From Tidjanibacter sp. (GTDB taxonomy: Bacteria > Bacteroidota > Bacteroidia > Bacteroidales > Rikenellaceae), in assembly GCA_017466345.1 (NCBI GenBank), contig JAFTUI010000024.1:1-64000 (forward strand): a stretch of 64,000 bases of DNA, written 5' to 3'. Below are positions 15,897-24,351 of this stretch, piece by piece. Within the stretch, counting starts at the first letter, position 1; the number at the start of each line of letters is the position of its first letter. The notes under the pieces were generated by a model that saw only the letters and a list, made by a program, of their open reading frames with translations, searched no databases and was not told where the DNA came from. Position numbers and translations under genes: made by a program.

Positions 15897-17453
15897 ATGA
15901 AAATTGCAGTTGCTCAGTTAAATTATTTGTGCGGTAATTTCGACTACAATAAGTACAAAATTATCGATGCGATTACCGAGGCAAAAGCACAGGGCGCCGA
16001 CCTTGTGGTCTTTGCAGAGGAGGCTATCTGCGGTGTGCCTGCACACTCGCTGCTTGTGAGGGGATACTTCCTCGATAAAGCCGAAGAGACCCTTGTGGAG
16101 ATAGCCGCATACTGTGATGATATAGCCGTGTTGGTGGGTTTGCCAATACATCGTGGCGGAGGTACCGTGAGTGCTGCCGCTTTCATTCAAAATCGCCGCG
16201 TTAGGCGTTATATCACCAAGCGCACATTCCAGTCGGATGTGGATGCTGCCTACCTTGTGGCGGGCAGAGGCCACGAATATATCAACGTGGCGGGCGAGAA
16301 GGTGGCTGTTGCTATCGGTAGCGACTTCCTCAACGAGCACGACTTCGCCGATGCAAGTACCATCGTGGTGATGGGTGCAGACCGCTATCAGCAGGGACGT
16401 ATCGAAAAACGCTACGAGAAAATCGCCGAAAAGGCATTTATGGCAGACGCTAATGTGCTCTTCGTAAATCACGTTGGTGGCTCCTCGGAGGTGGTCTATG
16501 ATGGCTCTTCGGCATTCTTCAATGCTAAGGGCAGGGCTGTGGCACTGATGGGTAGCTTCGTGGAGGAGGTCGCCTTTGTTGATACTGCGAAGACGGAGCA
16601 GACAGTAGAGGTGCCCTATCAAGATAAAATTGCTAACGTCTATGGCGCGCTAAAACTCGGCGTGAGCGACTTCTTTGCCAAGAGCAATCCCAATCATAAG
16701 GCGTGTGTTGTGCTGACGGGCGGTATTGACTCGGCAGTTACGGCTACCGTATTGACCGATGCGCTTGGTAGCGATAGGGTGGTGGCTCTGCAAATGCCCT
16801 CGCGCTACTCCAACAACCACTCAGCCGAAGATGCCGAGATGATTGCTCGTGCGTTGGGTATAGAGTTGGTTACCATTCCACTCAATGACATCTACCAGAA
16901 AAGCTTAGACACTATCATAAGTGCTATTGGAGCCCCAGATAGTCCTAAATTGGAGGAGGATTTCCAATTGCGATTGCGCACTGCGCTCTTTATGGCGGTT
17001 TGTGAGCAGAGGGGCTATGTGCCTATCAATAGCGCCAATAAGACTGAGCTTGCTGTGGGCGCACTGACGCTCTATGGCGATACGAGTGGTATGCTCAGCG
17101 TGCTCGGTGATCTCTATAAGAGCGATGTTTATGCTTTGGTACGCTATATCAACTCACGCCGCGAGGTTATTGCCGAGCAGACTATGCTCAGAGTACCCTC
17201 TTCGGAGATGTTGCTTGGTGGTGCGAGCGAGGAGGCGTTGCCTCCCTACGATGTAATAGATGCCATTTTGTACCGTATGCTCGAACGTTGGCAAGACCAA
17301 GACGAGATTGTAGATGCTGGTTTCGACATCAATGATGTCAAGAGAGTGCGTGGACTTGTCTATGCTGCACTCCAAAAGGTGCATCAATTCTGCCCCATCT
17401 TGGAGGTGTCGTCAATGCCTCTCGATAGGAGCTATGTGGATCTGCCCGTATAG
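15897..17453 (+). CDS. nadE: NAD+ synthase with degenerate glutaminase domain
   Basis: A 518-residue two-domain NAD synthetase, which amidates nicotinic acid adenine dinucleotide using ATP. The C-terminal synthetase domain (about 250-518) is intact, with the ATP-binding loop L-T-G-G-I-D-S-A at 273-280 (usually L-S-G-G-x-D-S). The N-terminal nitrilase-like domain (1-235) normally takes ammonia from glutamine with a Glu-Lys-Cys triad. Glu41 and Lys108 are in place, but the segment where the family has I-C-E-D reads I-G-S-D (residues 140-143), so the nucleophilic Cys is replaced by Gly141. The K-x-x-L-P-N-Y motif is also lost. The enzyme may therefore depend on free ammonia. The reading frame is unbroken. 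Confidence 0.88.
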   Translation: MKIAVAQLNYLCGNFDYNKYKIIDAITEAKAQGADLVVFAEEAICGVPAHSLLVRGYFLDKAEETLVEIAAYCDDIAVLVGLPIHRGGGTVSAAAFIQNRRVRRYITKRTFQSDVDAAYLVAGRGHEYINVAGEKVAVAIGSDFLNEHDFADASTIVVMGADRYQQGRIEKRYEKIAEKAFMADANVLFVNHVGGSSEVVYDGSSAFFNAKGRAVALMGSFVEEVAFVDTAKTEQTVEVPYQDKIANVYGALKLGVSDFFAKSNPNHKACVVLTGGIDSAVTATVLTDALGSDRVVALQMPSRYSNNHSAEDAEMIARALGIELVTIPLNDIYQKSLDTIISAIGAPDSPKLEEDFQLRLRTALFMAVCEQRGYVPINSANKTELAVGALTLYGDTSGMLSVLGDLYKSDVYALVRYINSRREVIAEQTMLRVPSSEMLLGGASEEALPPYDVIDAILYRMLERWQDQDEIVDAGFDINDVKRVRGLVYAALQKVHQFCPILEVSSMPLDRSYVDLPV

Positions 17454-17512
17454 AGTGAACCGACAAAGGCAAGAGAAAGAAATGAACTAAATAAAATAAG
17501 AGAGGTTAGGTT

Positions 17513-17938
17513 ATGGCTAAAATTATGGAACACGAGGCTCGAATTGTGGCTGTTTATCCCGATGAGAGGCGCGTGGAAGCTGAAATGGTGGTGAGTAGTG
17601 CTTGTGGCAACTGCAAAGCTAAGGCTGTGTGTGGCTCTGGCGAGAGCCAAATGCGCCTTGTGAGCGCCTATACCGACCACCCCGAAATCTACAAGGAAGG
17701 CGATGAGGTAACAATTGCCATAGAGCAAATTATGGGCTATAAAGCCATTGTTTTCTCCTACATTGTACCATTGGTGGTTATGCTGTTGGCATTGGTGCTG
17801 ACCCACTCACGCTGGGGCGACTTGGTGGCGGGTTTGTCGGCATTGGGGGCTTGTGCGCTCTATTTTGTGGTCTTGGCATTCTTCCGCAAGAGGCTGGAAA
17901 AGGTCATTGTTTTCTCGGTCAGGAATAAGTATTTTTAA
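17513..17938 (+). CDS. rseC: RseC/SoxR-reducing family protein
   Basis: A 141-residue inner-membrane protein. The N-terminal half carries the family pattern C-G-N-C-x-x-x-x-x-C (about residues 31-41), and two membrane segments follow at about 79-98 and 102-122. RseC homologues sit at the head of rnf operons and are linked to assembly or redox maintenance of the Rnf complex or of SoxR. Here the gene lies 12 bases before rnfB, in that classical position. Confidence 0.87.
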   Translation: MAKIMEHEARIVAVYPDERRVEAEMVVSSACGNCKAKAVCGSGESQMRLVSAYTDHPEIYKEGDEVTIAIEQIMGYKAIVFSYIVPLVVMLLALVLTHSRWGDLVAGLSALGACALYFVVLAFFRKRLEKVIVFSVRNKYF

Positions 17939-17950
17939 TCATATATAACT

Positions 17951-18817
17951 ATGGGAAGTTTAGTAACAACAGTGCTGGTTGTCAGCGGGCTGGGTGCACT
18001 ACTTGCACTGCTGCTGTTTGTTGTGGCAAAACAGTTCAAGGTAGAGGAAGATCCTCGTATTGATGAAGTCGAAAAGATGTTGCCTGGTGCCAACTGTGGC
18101 GGATGTGGCTTTGCAGGATGTAGGGCAATGTCGGAGGCTCTGGTCAAGAGGGAGGATATTTCGGCGCTCTACTGCCCTGTGGGTGGTGCGGAGTGTATGA
18201 AGAGTGTGGCGACTTATCTCGGTAAGGCGGCAACCGAACAAGAGCCTAAGGTGGCTGTTGTGCGCTGTGGTGGCTCGTGTGAAATGCGCCCCAAGACAAA
18301 CCGCTTCGATGGTGCTCCTTCGTGCCTTGTAGCCTCATCGCTCTATGCGGGCGATACGGGCTGCTCGTTTGGGTGCTTGGGATTGGGAGATTGCGTGGCT
18401 AAGTGCGAATTTGACGCTCTGCATATCAATCCTGCAACGGGACTGCCCGAAGTGGACGAAGAGAAGTGTACTGCCTGCGGTGCTTGCGTTAAGGCGTGCC
18501 CCAAGATGATTATCGAACTGAGAAAAAAGGCTCCTAAGGGCAGAAAAGTCTATGTTTCGTGTGTCAATAAGGCTAAGGGTGCCGTTGCACGCAAGGCTTG
18601 CAAGGTGGCTTGTATCGGTTGTGGCAAGTGCGCTAAGGTATGCCCCTTCGATGCCATTACTGTGGAGAACAACCTCGCCTATATAGACTATACAAAGTGT
18701 AAGATGTGCCGTAAGTGCGTGGTTGAGTGCCCCACAGGTGCCATTGTAGAGGTCGGCTTCCCCGCACGCAAGGAGGCTCCGGCAACGGAATCACAAACAA
18801 CCGCTAAAACTGAGTAG
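17951..18817 (+). CDS. rnfB: Electron transport complex Rnf subunit B
   Basis: A 288-residue iron-sulfur subunit of the ferredoxin:NAD+ oxidoreductase (Rnf). One N-terminal membrane helix (about 5-25) anchors it. Next is the four-Cys Fe-S domain with N-C-G-G-C-G-F-A-G-C near residue 49, a middle domain, and two pairs of C-x-x-C-x-x-C-x-x-x-C-P clusters (near 176-187 and 218-263). The protein passes electrons from reduced ferredoxin into the complex. It heads the rnfBCDGEA order found in Bacteroidetes and many anaerobes. Confidence 0.94.
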   Translation: MGSLVTTVLVVSGLGALLALLLFVVAKQFKVEEDPRIDEVEKMLPGANCGGCGFAGCRAMSEALVKREDISALYCPVGGAECMKSVATYLGKAATEQEPKVAVVRCGGSCEMRPKTNRFDGAPSCLVASSLYAGDTGCSFGCLGLGDCVAKCEFDALHINPATGLPEVDEEKCTACGACVKACPKMIIELRKKAPKGRKVYVSCVNKAKGAVARKACKVACIGCGKCAKVCPFDAITVENNLAYIDYTKCKMCRKCVVECPTGAIVEVGFPARKEAPATESQTTAKTE

Positions 18818-18824
18818 AGAGAGT

Positions 18825-20162
18825 ATGAAAACATTTCCTATTGGCGGTATTCATCCGTCTGATTGCAAAGAATATAGCAAAGATAGCGCTATTGAGCGTT
18901 TCCCCATCCCCGAGATCGTAACCATACCCCTTGCACAACACATCGGTGCACCCGCTGTGGCTTGTGTAGCAAAGGGCGATAGGGTGTTGGTAGGTCAGGT
19001 TATAGCCACCGCTGGTGGTTTCGTGTCGAGCCCCATCCACTCTTCGGTGTCGGGTGTTGTAAAGTCGGTCGATATGACCGCTGACGCTCAGGGCAACCTA
19101 AAACCATCGGTAACGATTGGTGTGGAGGGCGATGAGTGGGTGGAGAGCATTGACCGCTCCAAAGAGATTGCGAAGAATATCAACCTTACCCCACAAGAGA
19201 TTGTTGCCAAAATATCCGAGATGGGTATAGTCGGAATGGGTGGTGCTACATTCCCCACACACGTTAAACTATCCATTCCTGCGGGTAAAAAGGCTGAGTG
19301 CCTAATTATCAATGCCGTAGAGTGCGAGCCTTACCTCACTGCTGACTATCGAGTGATGTTGGAGTTGGGCGATAGGCTGTTGGTCGGAGCAAGGATTTTG
19401 GCTAAGGCTATTGGTGTAGACAAAATCTATATCGGCGTGGAGAATAACAAACCCGATGCCATTGCTCATTTGGAAAAACTCGCAGGCGCATACTTGGAGG
19501 TAGAGATTGTCCCCTTGAAGATGCGCTATCCGCAGGGTGGTGAGAAGCAGCTGATTGCGGCTGTTACGGGTCGCGAAGTGCCGAGTGGAGGGCTGCCTAT
19601 TGATGTGGGTGCTGTGGTGCAAAATGTGGGTACAGCATTGGCTGTCTATGAGGCTGTGGCTAAGAATAAACCTCTCTTTGAGAGAGTGGTAACCGTTACG
19701 GGCTCAACTTTGAAAGAGCCTAAGAACCTGCTTGTACGCATTGGTACACCTATGAGTGCACTCATTGAGTACTGCGGAGGAATGGAAGGTGTTGGTAAGG
19801 TCATCGCTGGCGGTCCTATGATGGGGCGTGCAGTAAGCAACGTGGATGCTCCCGTTACAAAGGGCACTTCGGGCGTACTGCTAATGCCTACCGAGGAGTC
19901 GCTACGACAAAAAGAGGGCGTGTGCATCCGTTGCGCCAAGTGTGTGGAGGCTTGCCCTATGGGCTTGGAACCCTATCTGCTCAGCAAACTGACACAAAAT
20001 GGCGACTTCGAGGAATTGGAGCGTCACTATATTGCCGACTGTATTGAGTGCGGTTGCTGCACCTTCTCGTGCCCCTCGTACCTGCCACTTTTGGACTGGG
20101 TGCGCATCGGCAAGGCAGAGGTTATGAAACGTATTAGAGAGAGGGCAGCTGCCAAAAAGTAG
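18825..20162 (+). CDS. rnfC: Electron transport complex Rnf subunit C
   Basis: A 445-residue membrane-associated subunit that binds NADH/FMN and two [4Fe-4S] clusters. The Rossmann-like flavin/NAD-binding segment includes G-M-G-G-A-T-F-P-T-H-V-K near residue 140 and E-C-E-P-Y-L-T-A-D near 170. The two cluster motifs are C-I-R-C-A-K-C-V-E-A-C-P (about 367-378) and C-I-E-C-G-C-C-T-F-S-C-P (about 406-417). The gene follows rnfB after 7 bases. Confidence 0.95.
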   Translation: MKTFPIGGIHPSDCKEYSKDSAIERFPIPEIVTIPLAQHIGAPAVACVAKGDRVLVGQVIATAGGFVSSPIHSSVSGVVKSVDMTADAQGNLKPSVTIGVEGDEWVESIDRSKEIAKNINLTPQEIVAKISEMGIVGMGGATFPTHVKLSIPAGKKAECLIINAVECEPYLTADYRVMLELGDRLLVGARILAKAIGVDKIYIGVENNKPDAIAHLEKLAGAYLEVEIVPLKMRYPQGGEKQLIAAVTGREVPSGGLPIDVGAVVQNVGTALAVYEAVAKNKPLFERVVTVTGSTLKEPKNLLVRIGTPMSALIEYCGGMEGVGKVIAGGPMMGRAVSNVDAPVTKGTSGVLLMPTEESLRQKEGVCIRCAKCVEACPMGLEPYLLSKLTQNGDFEELERHYIADCIECGCCTFSCPSYLPLLDWVRIGKAEVMKRIRERAAAKK

Positions 20163-20185
20163 AAACGAAGAAAATTAGTAGAGAT

Positions 20186-21166
20186 ATGGAAAATCAGAAA
20201 TTGGTTATTTCGCCTGCACCTCACGTTCACGGCAAGAACGACACAAGGCGTATGATGGGCGATGTGCTGTTGGCTCTGCTGCCCGCACTCGTTGTGTCGG
20301 TTTTGGCTTACGGCTGGCAGGCATTCGTGGTGGTCGCCTTCTCGGTGGCTTGTTGCGTACTTGTGGAGTGGTTTATTCAGAGGTTTATGCTCCGTGGCGA
20401 GAATACTATCGGCAACCTCTCAGCAATTGTTACGGGTGTTCTGTTGGGTTTCAACCTGCCAGCAAACATCCCTCTCGGATTGGTTGCTATTGCGGCTGTG
20501 GTTGCTATCGGTATTGGTAAGATGACCTATGGCGGTCTGGGCAAAAATCCCTTCAACCCCGCACTTGTAGGTCGTGTATTTATGCTTGTGGCATTTCCTG
20601 TGGCTATGACCTCGTTCCCTGAGGCTGTGGGCGCAGTGAGTGGTGCGACTCCTTTGGCAATGGCTAAGGAGGCACTCAAAGCGGGTGCTCCCGTGAGTGA
20701 GGTCTTGCAGAGTGTGAATTTTGCAGATATGTTCCTCGGTGCCAAGAGTGGCTCACTCGGCGAGATTTCGGTTGTGGCTCTGCTCTTGGGCTTCGGCTGG
20801 CTGCTTGTAAGGCGAGTTATATCGTGGCATATCCCCGTATGTGTGCTCGGTACTATGGCACTCTTCTCGGGTATTATGTGGGCAGTAAACCCCGCAGAGT
20901 ATATGTCGCCCTTGTTCCACTTGCTGAGCGGTGGCGCAGTGCTTGGTGCAGTCTTTATGGCTACCGACTATGTTACCTCGCCTATGACTAAGAAGGGTAT
21001 GGTAATATACGCCATCGGTATTGGTGCTATTACGATGCTCATCCGCCTTTGGGGACCCTACCCAGAGGGTATGTCGTTCGCTATTCTGATTATGAATGCT
21101 CTTGTGCCACTGATTGATAAGTGGGTGCGCCCAAGAAGATTCGGTGTAGTTAAAACCCAAAAATAA
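20186..21166 (+). CDS. rnfD: Electron transport complex Rnf subunit D
   Basis: A 326-residue integral membrane subunit, homologous to NqrB, with about nine or ten hydrophobic segments. The covalent FMN attachment motif S-G-A-T-P-L is present at about residues 153-158 (Thr carries the flavin through phosphoester linkage). It likely forms part of the ion channel of the pump. It lies 23 bases after rnfC and 15 bases before rnfG. Confidence 0.95.
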   Translation: MENQKLVISPAPHVHGKNDTRRMMGDVLLALLPALVVSVLAYGWQAFVVVAFSVACCVLVEWFIQRFMLRGENTIGNLSAIVTGVLLGFNLPANIPLGLVAIAAVVAIGIGKMTYGGLGKNPFNPALVGRVFMLVAFPVAMTSFPEAVGAVSGATPLAMAKEALKAGAPVSEVLQSVNFADMFLGAKSGSLGEISVVALLLGFGWLLVRRVISWHIPVCVLGTMALFSGIMWAVNPAEYMSPLFHLLSGGAVLGAVFMATDYVTSPMTKKGMVIYAIGIGAITMLIRLWGPYPEGMSFAILIMNALVPLIDKWVRPRRFGVVKTQK

Positions 21167-21181
21167 GAGGAGGAAAATAAG

Positions 21182-22162
21182 ATGAAAAGTTCGCTTAGAA
21201 ATATGGTTTTGATGCTCTTTGTCATCGCGCTGGTATGCTCGGCAGCGGTGGCAGTGGTCTATGATATGACCAAAGAGCCTATCCGCAAAGCACAAGAGCA
21301 GAAGGTTGTGGATGCTTTGCGTGGTGTGCTTCCAGAGTTTGATAACGAGCCCCAGAGGGTAGAGCGTGACGGTTGCTACGTCTACGAGGCAACAATGAAC
21401 GGAGAAGTTGTGGGCTACGCCATAGAGGGTACTTCGCCCAATGGTTTCAATGGCAATGTAACCCTTATGGTTGGCTACGACACCAATGGTACTATATATA
21501 ATATAGAGGTGCTCGCACAGGCTGAGACACCTGGCTTGGGCGACAATATGAAAACGGATGACAACCTATTGATTAATAGCTTCAAAGGCAAGAAGGCTGA
21601 CCAGATGAAGATGACAGTCACGAAAGATGGTGGCGATGTGGATGCACTGACCGCTGCTACAATCTCTTCGAGAGCATACGCCGAGGCGGTAGCTTTCACA
21701 TACGAGGTCTATAAGGCTATTGTCGAAGAGGTGGAGGCTGCTAAATTCAACCCAGCAGCTGTGTTGCCCGAGAGTGACGATATGTTTGCCTCCGAGATAG
21801 ATGGTGCAATCATCTATACGGCAACCAAAGAGGGACACGCTGTGGGCTACGCCATCGAAGGCTCCTCGCAAAATGGCTTCAATGGCATCGTAAGGGTGCT
21901 GGTGGGTTATGAGCCAGATGGTCGTATCTATGATATTGACGTTTTGGAGCAGAATGAAACCCCGGGTTTGGGCACTAAGATGTGTGATGAGGATAACGCT
22001 CTGATTAAGAGCCTTAGGGGTAAGAGGGCTTCGCGAGTTAGGTTTGCACTGCGTTCCGAGGGTGGCTCTATTGACGCACTCTCCTCGGCTACCGTATCAT
22101 CAAGGGCTTATGTGGAGGCTGTGGAGGCAACCTATGAGGTCTTCAAGAAAATTAACCTGTAA
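21182..22162 (+). CDS. rnfG: Electron transport complex Rnf subunit G with two FMN-binding domains
   Basis: RnfG carries a covalent FMN on its periplasmic side. Usual RnfG proteins have one FMN-binding domain in roughly 200 residues; this one has 326 residues and two tandem copies. A membrane anchor (8-27) is followed by copy one (about 64-178) and copy two (about 208-322). Both contain the matching series V-G-Y-A-I-E-G, N-G-F-N-G, E-T-P-G-L-G, and a flavinylation-type motif: D-A-L-T-A-A-T-I-S (Thr160) and D-A-L-S-S-A-T-V-S (Thr304). The repeat spacing is 144 residues. The sequence shows an internal duplication; whether both Thr residues carry FMN is unknown. Confidence 0.92.
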   Translation: MKSSLRNMVLMLFVIALVCSAAVAVVYDMTKEPIRKAQEQKVVDALRGVLPEFDNEPQRVERDGCYVYEATMNGEVVGYAIEGTSPNGFNGNVTLMVGYDTNGTIYNIEVLAQAETPGLGDNMKTDDNLLINSFKGKKADQMKMTVTKDGGDVDALTAATISSRAYAEAVAFTYEVYKAIVEEVEAAKFNPAAVLPESDDMFASEIDGAIIYTATKEGHAVGYAIEGSSQNGFNGIVRVLVGYEPDGRIYDIDVLEQNETPGLGTKMCDEDNALIKSLRGKRASRVRFALRSEGGSIDALSSATVSSRAYVEAVEATYEVFKKINL

Positions 22163-22176
22163 AAGGAGGGAAAGTT

Positions 22177-22767
22177 ATGGGTAAGAATTTGAAATTTTTC
22201 ACTGATGGTCTAATCAAAAACAACCCAACTTTCGTGTTGGTGCTGGGTATGTGTCCTACGTTGGCGACAACTACCTCGGCAGCAAACGGCTTGGGTATGG
22301 GCGTGGCAACACTGTTTGTACTTGTGATGTCCAACATTGTCATTTCGCTCTTGAAGAGCATTATTCCCGACAAAGTGCGCATCCCCGCTTATATTGTCGT
22401 TATTGCATCGTTTGTGACTGTCGTACAACTGCTTATGCAGGCTTATGTGCAGGATTTGTATAACACTCTGGGCGTCTTCATTCCACTTATCGTTGTGAAC
22501 TGTATCATCCTCGGTAGGGCAGAGGCTTTCGCCTCGAAACACAATGTATGGGAGTCGGCATTGGACGGTTTGGGCATTGGCTTGGGCTTCACGGGAGCCC
22601 TGACGCTCATCGGCATTGTGCGCGAGTTTCTCGGCAGTGGCTCCATCTTCGGCTTGGATATTTGGCAGGGCGATGGCGCACTCATCTTTATTCTTTCGCC
22701 AGGTGCCTTCTTCGTATTGGGCTACCTTATGATTGTTTTCCGCAAACTTACCACAAAAAAAGCATAA
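22177..22767 (+). CDS. rnfE: Electron transport complex Rnf subunit E
   Basis: A 196-residue membrane protein with six hydrophobic helices, paralogous to RnfA and NqrD. It has the family motifs N-P-T-F-V-L-V-L-G-M-C-P-T-L-A and V-N-C-I-I-L-G-R-A-E-A-F-A, the half-channel Cys residues proposed to bind an intramembrane iron-sulfur cluster. The gene sits 14 bases after rnfG and 6 bases before rnfA. Confidence 0.95.
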   Translation: MGKNLKFFTDGLIKNNPTFVLVLGMCPTLATTTSAANGLGMGVATLFVLVMSNIVISLLKSIIPDKVRIPAYIVVIASFVTVVQLLMQAYVQDLYNTLGVFIPLIVVNCIILGRAEAFASKHNVWESALDGLGIGLGFTGALTLIGIVREFLGSGSIFGLDIWQGDGALIFILSPGAFFVLGYLMIVFRKLTTKKA

Positions 22768-22773
22768 CGAATT

Positions 22774-23346
22774 ATGGAGTTAGTAGCAATTATCATCGGT
22801 TCTATCTTTGCGAACAATGTAGTGTTTTCGCAATCGCTCGGTATTTGCCCCTTCTTGGGCGTATCGAACAAAGTCGGCACTGCCGCAGGTATGGGTGCCG
22901 CAGTTACGTTCGTTATGGCTATCTCGGCACTTGTGGTGTGGATGCTCCAAAACTATGTGCTTGTGCCCCTGGGAATGGAGTATATGCAGACCATTGTCTT
23001 CATCTTGGTCATCGCTGCTCTGGTGCAAATGGTGGAGATTGTGCTGAAAAAAATCTCCCCTTCGCTCTATCAGGCTCTGGGTATCTTCCTTCCACTGATT
23101 ACCACCAACTGTGCAGTGTTGGGCGTGGCTCTGCTGCTCGTGCAGAAGGAGTATAACCTCTTGGAGTCGGTTATCTATTCGACCTCTATTGCACTCGGCT
23201 TTGCCCTTGCACTTATCATTATGGCAGGCATCCGCGAACGCTTGGAGGTTATCGGTATCCCCAAAGGTGTTAGGGGAGTGCCTATTGCCCTCATCACAGC
23301 AGGTATCTTGGCTATGGCGTTTATGGGCTTCTCGGGTCTGGTATAG
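22774..23346 (+). CDS. rnfA: Electron transport complex Rnf subunit A
   Basis: A 190-residue six-helix membrane protein, the partner of RnfE in inverted topology. F-A-N-N-V-V-F-S-Q-S-L-G-I-C-P-F and T-T-N-C-A-V-L-G-V-A carry the conserved cysteines. It is the last gene of the rnf operon; a long hairpin follows 29 bases after the stop. Confidence 0.95.
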   Translation: MELVAIIIGSIFANNVVFSQSLGICPFLGVSNKVGTAAGMGAAVTFVMAISALVVWMLQNYVLVPLGMEYMQTIVFILVIAALVQMVEIVLKKISPSLYQALGIFLPLITTNCAVLGVALLLVQKEYNLLESVIYSTSIALGFALALIIMAGIRERLEVIGIPKGVRGVPIALITAGILAMAFMGFSGLV

Positions 23347-23374
23347 CGAGTGAATCTCGCAGTTAGCTATCTAA

Positions 23375-23410
23375 CAATGCGGGCGCATCCAAAGGGATGC
23401 GCCCGCATTG
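23375..23410. terminator. Bidirectional terminator between rnfA and zupT
   Basis: CAATGCGGGCGCATCC and GGATGCGCCCGCATTG form a near-perfect 16-bp stem, extended by AAC/GTT, with a loop of only a few bases. It separates two convergent units (rnf on plus, zupT on minus). T-tracts are weak on both sides. Confidence 0.75.
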
Positions 23411-23432
23411 TTTATTGTTAGACCTCAGGCGT

Positions 23433-24251
23433 TTAGAGCAGTATAAGGCTTGCTGCCATAACTGCCATACCGATGAAGAGTCCATAGAGGGCAATGTGAT
23501 TTTCGCCGTAGTAGTGGGTGGCAGGCAGAAGTTCATCGAAGGCAATGTAGATCATAATGCCCGCAACAGCAGCCATAATAAGGCTTACAAGAGCGGGCGT
23601 GATAAAGGGCATAAGCACCGCCCACGCAACAAGTGCTCCCGCAGGCTCGGCAAAACCCGAGAAAAAGGAGTACCAGAAAGCCCTCTTGCGACTGCCCGTA
23701 GCGTGGTAGATAGGCACCGATACGGCAATGCCCTCGGGAATGTTGTGGATGGCAACCGCAACAGCAATGGCTATACCCGCACCAATATCCGTATAGGCAG
23801 TTACGAAAGTGGCAATGCCCTCGGGGAAATTGTGTATGGCAAGCACTATGGCACTAAAAATAGCTGTGTGGCGCAACTTTCGGTTTGCTGCGTGATGGTG
23901 GTGTTGGTTGTCCTCGCCCTGCATCTCCTCCACATTGTGCAGTTCGTGTGGGTTCTCCGTCTCGGGGATGAGGCGGTCTATCACACCTGCGAGTATCATA
24001 CCACCGAAGAAGAGTAGGGTAGTGATGATGTCACCCCTGTCGGAGCCATATAGCTCGCCTAACGAGAGCCTTGCACCGTGCAACATCTCCATAAATGCAA
24101 TATAGACCATCACTCCTGCCGATAAGCCGAGCGAGAAGCATAGGAATTTTTTGTTGGTTTTTTTGGCAAAGAAACCTATCAAACTACCTATGCCTGTCGC
24201 CAATCCTGCAAAAAGAGTAATTAAAAGCGCAAAAAGTGTGTTATCGTTCAT
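23433..24251 (-). CDS. zupT: ZIP-family zinc transporter, ZupT-like
   Basis: A 272-residue metal importer with eight predicted membrane helices. The start at 24251 is chosen because the promoter lies just upstream and a longer in-frame reading would run over it. The two signature helices carry H-N-F-P-E-G-I-A-T-F (near 144) and H-N-I-P-E-G-I-A-V-S-V-P (near 174), which line the metal path. A His-rich cytoplasmic loop (D-N-Q-H-H-H-H, near 118) is typical for zinc. It can also carry iron or manganese in known relatives. Confidence 0.9.
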   Translation of the reverse strand: MNDNTLFALLITLFAGLATGIGSLIGFFAKKTNKKFLCFSLGLSAGVMVYIAFMEMLHGARLSLGELYGSDRGDIITTLLFFGGMILAGVIDRLIPETENPHELHNVEEMQGEDNQHHHHAANRKLRHTAIFSAIVLAIHNFPEGIATFVTAYTDIGAGIAIAVAVAIHNIPEGIAVSVPIYHATGSRKRAFWYSFFSGFAEPAGALVAWAVLMPFITPALVSLIMAAVAGIMIYIAFDELLPATHYYGENHIALYGLFIGMAVMAASLILL

Positions 24252-24262
24252 AGAATTTTTAT

Positions 24263-24270
24263 TAACTTTG
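24263..24270 (+). promoter_or_regulatory. -7 element (TAACTTTG) of hpt
   Basis: TAACTTTG matches TAnnTTTG on the plus strand. It abuts, with no gap, a minus-strand -7 element for zupT. Confidence 0.5.
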
Positions 24271-24278
24271 CAAAGATA
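24271..24278 (-). promoter_or_regulatory. -7 element (TATCTTTG) of zupT
   Basis: Minus strand TATCTTTG, 20 bases before the zupT ATG and back to back with the hpt element. Confidence 0.55.
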
Positions 24279-24351
24279 TATTTTTTCTCCAATGTTTGAG
24301 CCATTGGAGTCAACCAAAGAAGATAATTTACCAAATAATATGTAGTGCCTT

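Noticed and set aside
15897-17453. Frameshift explaining the missing NadE active-site Cys
   Set aside because: The frame is continuous and flanking family motifs on both sides align in phase, so it is a true substitution.
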